NCBI GenBank assembly: GCA_021234155.1
Contig: JAJEKV010000166.1
Coordinates: 825,882 to 889,881 of the forward strand
Direction of reading: 5' to 3'
DNA length: 64,000 nt
Source: Isoetes taiwanensis
Lineage: Eukaryota > Streptophyta > Lycopodiopsida > Isoetales > Isoetaceae
In this document: one piece after another, positions 59,417 to 64,000 of the stretch
Numbering within the stretch: the stretch's first letter is position 1
How the letters are laid out: every line of letters begins with the position of its first letter
The notes under the pieces: generated by a model
The model's database searches: none
Told to the model about the DNA's origin: nothing
What the model saw: only the letters and a program-made list of their open reading frames with translations
Translations under genes and position numbers: made by a program

Positions 59417-61533
59417 TCATTGTAAGGGAGTTCTTCGTGTTATAATAATAGGGACGCCATGTCGGGGTTGAAGTGTAAGGCCAAGTTGAGGAGCATGTTT
59501 ATAGTTGGGGGAGAGGTGCCACTTGAACCTAAGCAACAAGGATGAGAGGACGATCTTGGCCTCATGGAAAGCCAAGGATTGTCCAACACAAACTCGAGGA
59601 CCCATGAGAAAGGGAAGATAACCTCCAAATGAGTTCTTACATGCCTTGGAAACTCCTTGTGAGAATCTCTCCCTGGCCTAACACATTGACATTAGGGCCC
59701 CAGTTGCTTGGGTCATGATGAATTTTTAGAACATTAATTCCTATAGACAACCCCTTGGGTATAAAAATGGGTGTCTCATCACCCAACTGCATGTCCTTCA
59801 CGGCGTGCCTTGTGGTATAAGTACCAGGAGGATAAAGGCGCAATGATTCATAGATGATCATGGTGATCTAAAGACAAAATGAACAAACAAATATGTTAAC
59901 ATACAAAATGCCTCGTTAGCTAAAGTGCTCTTCAAACTATTCGACAAACTCCAACAACTTTTTCACTTACAATTTTAAGTTTATGAAGCATTTCTTGGTT
60001 GGAGGCATCACTTCCTTGGAATACACTTTTGACTTCTTGGTAAGCCTTCTCTTGCCAATCTTGGTGCAATCCAAGCAACATGATAGTCCATGTTAGGTGT
60101 TGAGCTACGGTGTCATGGCCCGCAATGAGTAATGTCTTGCATTCTTCAACTGCTTCCTTGGTGCCAAACTCCTCTCCCCCAACCTTCAAAATGGATGCCA
60201 AAATTTCATTCCCATGGCATCCCTTTGCCATGTTTTCCTTGCATTTCTCTACTATTTCCAAGATGCAGCTGTCTATTTTTCTTGATATCTGGCTCACGTT
60301 TGTAGACACAGAACTACAAGATAAATACTTTCAGCCACAATCATCAAAATGTTTTGAACAAGTTTTTTTTTCTGCTTTGCTTTTAACTTACTTGAGAACT
60401 GTTTACCTTGGATAAGCACTCAGCAGTTTTCTTGCCAGCTGAAAATATTGTTTCCCATTCTCAGACTGGGAGCCAAACAAGCATCTAAGTATCACATCCT
60501 CACTTGTCTTTATAAAGTCTTCATGCACTTCAATCTCCGCAGAGGATTTTTGTCCGATCCGCCCCTCCCAGCGCTGTATCAGATTATCAGTGCAGGATGC
60601 CACTATTTCAAGCAGGCCCTGTACTCAGAAAGGAGAGAGGTGTATGATGTACCAGCAAGACTTTCAAGCTCCAGCTTAAACAAGACTCAAAACAAACTTA
60701 CGTTATTAACAAGAAAAAAGGACAAGTTTTTCAAGCAATTTCAATATATAGACTGTTTGACATCAAACGATGGGGAATGGCCAATAAGCCAGAAAATTAA
60801 TTTCAGAGAAGGTCAACCTCCATTCATAAAAACTTTATTCTGCACTCTTAATGCAAAAGATTACACTAGACCCAAACAGAGATAAATTCTATTTTTCAGC
60901 ATATTCCATTGCACTAGAAATTGACCAACTGTATGGACATTTTTCATAGTAAAAATAGAGATGAAATGGGTGCAAATTACCTTGATCTTTTCTTGTTGAA
61001 ATGATACACTTATAATTCTTCTTTTCCTCACCCAGTTCTCGCCAGAAGCCATGAGCAATCCTTTTCCAAACAAAATCTGATAAAAGCCAAATTTAGATGA
61101 TAGCACTTCCGCTACCAAGCTTGGCTCTGTCACGTCAAGTATAGGAACTGTCTTCCACCAGGTTAGAAATGGCCCTCCTGAACATACAGAAGTAGTCGGA
61201 ATCCATGCAATTTATACCTAAACCTAATCTAGAGCCCTAGGTAAAGAAGCAAGGTAAAATGTTACCATAAATTTTAGAGTACATGCAAAGAAAAGGGAAT
61301 AGCCTGGAGGAAAAATCGTGCGAGATAACGCTCATATCTTTGGAGATAGCCTCTTTTGCCATATTCTGCAACTCTGTAAAATGTCCGTCCATGAAAGTAT
61401 AAGGGGGGCATGGAATGCCCTGCTTTGCCATTGCTTTGGTCATTGAATGCATTCGCCACCATGTTTTGGACAGAAATAAAACAAGGATTGAGAGAGCGCC
61501 AAGTAGAACAGAATACAGAAGTTTCCAATCCAT
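59417..61533 (-). pseudogene. CYP72-clan cytochrome P450 pseudogene, copy 2
   Basis: Same five-exon plan as copy 1, on the minus strand: 61533-61266, 61177-60981, 60618-60407, 60313-59971 and 59867-59417. Exons 1 to 4 are open: MDWKLLYSVLLG anchor, FGKGLLMASGENWVRKRR, VILRCLFGSQSENG, AGHDTVAQH oxygen-binding helix. Exon 5 has ESLR, HHDPSNWGP and heme loop FLMGPRVCVG, ending TRRTPLQ. Two defects are visible. Exon 2 is 16 bases shorter than copy 1 around KFPHG, a net loss of five codons after correcting copy 1. One extra base between NVNV and RFSQGV makes the frame stop before the heme cysteine. Exon 5 differs from copy 1 at only about 7 of its first 143 bases, so the duplication is fairly recent. 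Loss of the heme loop would abolish activity unless the shift is a sequencing error. Confidence 0.9.
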
Positions 61534-61585
61534 ATAAGATAAGATGAGATGAATTTTTACATCCAGCGAACAAAACAGCCTTCTG
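61534..61585 (-). mobile_element. LINE 3' terminus abutting the P450 start codon
   Basis: The plus strand shows ATAAGATAAGATGAGATG, then AATTTTTACATCCAGCGAAC, resembling the TTATC-tailed terminus at 19866-19920 in minus orientation. It begins one base beyond the ATG of P450 copy 2. Copy 1 lacks it. The body beyond about 61585 is not recognisable. Confidence 0.4.
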
Positions 61586-61639
61586 TCCTGCTGGCTGAAA
61601 CTTAACTTTGGCATGTAAGTATTTAATGAACTGCAATGT

Positions 61640-61960
61640 AACAATAATTTGACCAAGACGAATTTCGTGGCCCAAGTTTACCGTACATTAAGCGTGTGCT
61701 ATTTGCAATTTTTTTCTCATGTTTCACCTATGTGACTATGTCCTGCCAAGTCTTAAATAAATTAATCAAGCAGTAGCTGTCAGCGTTGAGAGAACATCGG
61801 GCACGGTTCCAAAAATACTTGAGGTATGTTAATGCATACCGGATTTCCTATCGGATTTTCTATGCGCTAAAAAGTTTAAATATACCGGATTTTACATATA
61901 AACTACCATTTTTTCCGCATGCAAAAGCATCAACCGGAAAATAAGAACTCCAACTGGCAA
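61640..61960. other. Upstream of P450 copy 2, nothing recognised
   Basis: TACCGGAT words repeat at 61838-61895. No promoter element is called. Confidence 0.3.
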
Positions 61961-61964
61961 TCCT

Positions 61965-62335
61965 TATCCTAACCCCCACTTTTTCGATCCTAGGATAGGG
62001 TAAAGAAGGCTTTTTCGATTGGAAAATAAAAATTTCTGTATACAAGAATTTTCTTCTACTTGCAATTCTGTTGTGGAGGATGTGCCGATGCGCATCAGCA
62101 CGGAGGCACATCTGACACAGCAGACGGCACATCTGACATAGCAGAATTGCATCTGACCACCGGAATTGAAGAATGTCGAGTAAAAATGCGAAGCAACAAA
62201 TTAGTTGCATTCATGATTAGAACATTGTCCATGTGTCATCACCTGATTGGCTCTGAGGGCAGAATTGCTCCTACCCAAACTTTACGTTGGGGCAAAGAAG
62301 GTTTTTTTATTGGAAAATGGAAAAATTCTAATTGA
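61965..62335. repeat. Direct repeats flanking a hairpin
   Basis: Two direct repeats of about 60 bases (near 61965-62037 and 62260-62331) share CCTA(A/C)CC, GGG(T/C)AAAGAAGG and ATTGGAAAAT. Between them, AATTCTGTTGTGG...GATGTGCC at 62065 pairs imperfectly with GGCACATCTGACATAGCAGA through about 62150. The set looks like a transposon remnant, but no class can be given. Confidence 0.45.
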
Positions 62336-62339
62336 GTTA

Positions 62340-64000
62340 GTGCATGGCATAAATTTTTTTTTAAAATTGTCATGTATCTTTTTATACAGGAAAGATACAA
62401 ATTTTCAATGGGATACTTGAAGTTTTCAGTTAAACCAAACCATAATGGCTCCTTCTCCCTTAAGGGTTATTGTGCCCTTATACTTGCTAACCAGGCAAAA
62501 TTGCCTCTTCTAAGTGGCTGAAAATAAAGTTATTCTAGATTTCATGTCGTGGCGATATCCTAATGGTTGGGGATTTTGTTCTTTTAAGTCTACCAGTAGG
62601 AATCAATCTTGTTAATTTGGGATTTTCCGGTTTGGTGGAAAACATTTTTGGAATTTTTCTTAACTTGATTTCCTAAGATTTTGAGACTTTTGGCTGCCAG
62701 AAAAATTTTCTGCTCTTCCAAAAATCGTAGGATTCTTTCCATATGATTTTGGCTTCTTCAATTTCACCCTTAATCCAATCGAGACTTCTTTGATTCCTCA
62801 CTTAAATCGAATCGACATAGCATACCGCATGATGTCGAGATGTAACTTGCATGCATTTATCGTGGCATCTAGAATTTCTCTCGATAGAGGGATTCTATTA
62901 TGCCCTAGGATTGATTGGAACTGGCGGCTTAGCTTCCTTACAATCGGTCCGGATTACAATTATGGAGTGAGTATAGGGTTTTGATCCTATGGATTCTGCA
63001 ACATGGAGTGAGCATAGGGTTTTGGTTGAGTTATTGCTAATTGCAAAGAAGCAATTTATTGTCTTATGCCCATCAAATGGATTTTGCAATTCTAATCAGG
63101 TAAGGCTCTTTCAGACTCTTCTTTTGGCTTAGAGATTGATCTTAGCATTGCCACGGGGAAGTTAATGCCTTCCACGCCTTTATCATCGTTGGTTTCAGAT
63201 TTTGTTCATCTACAGCTATTTCTTTGCAAAAATTATTTGCATGCATTTGTATTGAGCATTATATCTCATAAGTAGATATCTTATATCTCCATTGTAAACA
63301 GGTGCGTGAGTGCTTGAGGATGGTTCTAAGGTAGTTGATCACTTCATTATCTATAAGATTACTTCATATTAGATTCGAGAATGAAGCTCCCAAGATCATG
63401 GTTTGGTATCTGATCTTCAAGTTTCGAAATTAGACTAGGCACGAAGGTAATATTTCTTGAGTTCTCTTAAGTATCTAATCTTTTGGTTACTTTCTACCCA
63501 GATCCATGTGAAGTACTTGGTTCAATAAAAATATTCGATTGTTCATGCATAGTAAAAAGCACAATGGATATTGGAGCCCAGTGTGGCACTTAGTTGTTTC
63601 TTTCGTTAGTTTAAATGGTGCATTTGTCGGTGCCAGCCATGTGCATTTAATTGACTGGCAGTAAAGAAATGGCTTTATGCCCCTCCATTTATGGGCTTGG
63701 ATATCATTCTAGCTGCCATAATTCAAGCCTTCGACACCACCTCTTTGTTTTGGGTATGTTGCTTCTTATACTACATTATAGCCTGTGAGTTTCAAGTTTT
63801 AGAAATTTTGTGATTGGTGAGTTGCACCTCATTATCCAAAAGAGTTTCAATAGCTTAACTCTTTATACAGATATTCTCTTTTTCATTTTTTTATGGAGTT
63901 GTTTTAGATGAGATGCATGATACGAACCAATGAGATCTCATTTCAAGTCAGCAATGATTGCATCTTCAAAATTGAATATAAGACTAACGTCTGGGTTGCT
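62340..64000. other. Gene-free end of window
   Basis: A duplicated TGGAGTGAG(T/C)ATAGGGTTTT lies at 62963 and 63004 (41-base period). No protein or RNA gene is supported. A gene beyond the window edge cannot be excluded. Confidence 0.4.

Noticed and set aside
59417-61533. Intact, functional P450 gene
   Set aside because: The frame stops before the heme cysteine because of one extra base, and the start region of exon 2's FGKG block has lost five codons.

Overview
This window looks like nuclear DNA from a land plant with a large, repeat-rich genome. Coding relics are split by GT-AG introns, and the recognisable families are plant ones: a CYP72-clan cytochrome P450, a PLS-like pentatricopeptide repeat (PPR) protein, a DUF604 fringe-like glycosyltransferase, and the plant C2H2/PARP-like family typified by Arabidopsis At1g75710. 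The background is AT-rich and the transposons are mostly old and broken. A non-flowering vascular plant (fern or gymnosperm) is my guess from the PPR style and the LINE types, but nothing here proves it. I see no intact protein-coding gene; every recognisable gene is a pseudogene or fragment, so the window reads as a transposon-filled gene graveyard.

Layout. 1-7.6 kb: unrecognised sequence, then a decayed Ty3/gypsy integrase and a possible LTR. 7.6-19.4 kb: mostly unrecognised AT-rich DNA with small tandem duplications, one LINE 3' end (12.3 kb) and an LTR-like promoter relic (14.3 kb). 19.4-24.2 kb: a cluster of LINEs, including a reverse-transcriptase-bearing copy interrupted by a 180-bp inverted-repeat element. 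27.3-29.0 kb: a two-exon C2H2/PARP-like pseudogene. 29-35 kb: unrecognised DNA, one exon-like relic and a likely Helitron end. 35.5-37.6 kb: another LINE. 38-41.3 kb: a Ty3/gypsy element with a hAT-like insertion in gag. 43 kb: a GC-rich LINE copy. 47.3-48.5 kb: DUF604 and PPR fragments. 49.4 kb: an inverted-repeat element. 51.8-61.5 kb: two tandem P450 pseudogenes on the minus strand, separated by a hAT-like element and an L1-type LINE.

The most interesting signal is a LINE lineage seen as at least six and probably eight copies, in both orientations. All copies end in the same short 3' terminus (minus strand in most, core like GGTCTCCGTGGACGATAAAA), but each is followed by a different short tandem repeat tail: TTCTA-type, TTATC-type or CTTC-type. 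The better copies also encode a C-terminal CX2CX9HX4C zinc motif. Three inverted-repeat elements have readable 8-bp target duplications, and two of them sit inside another transposon whose reading frame is restored when the insertion is ignored. The two P450 copies appear to share one frameshift just before the heme-binding region, which suggests that the gene was already broken before it duplicated.
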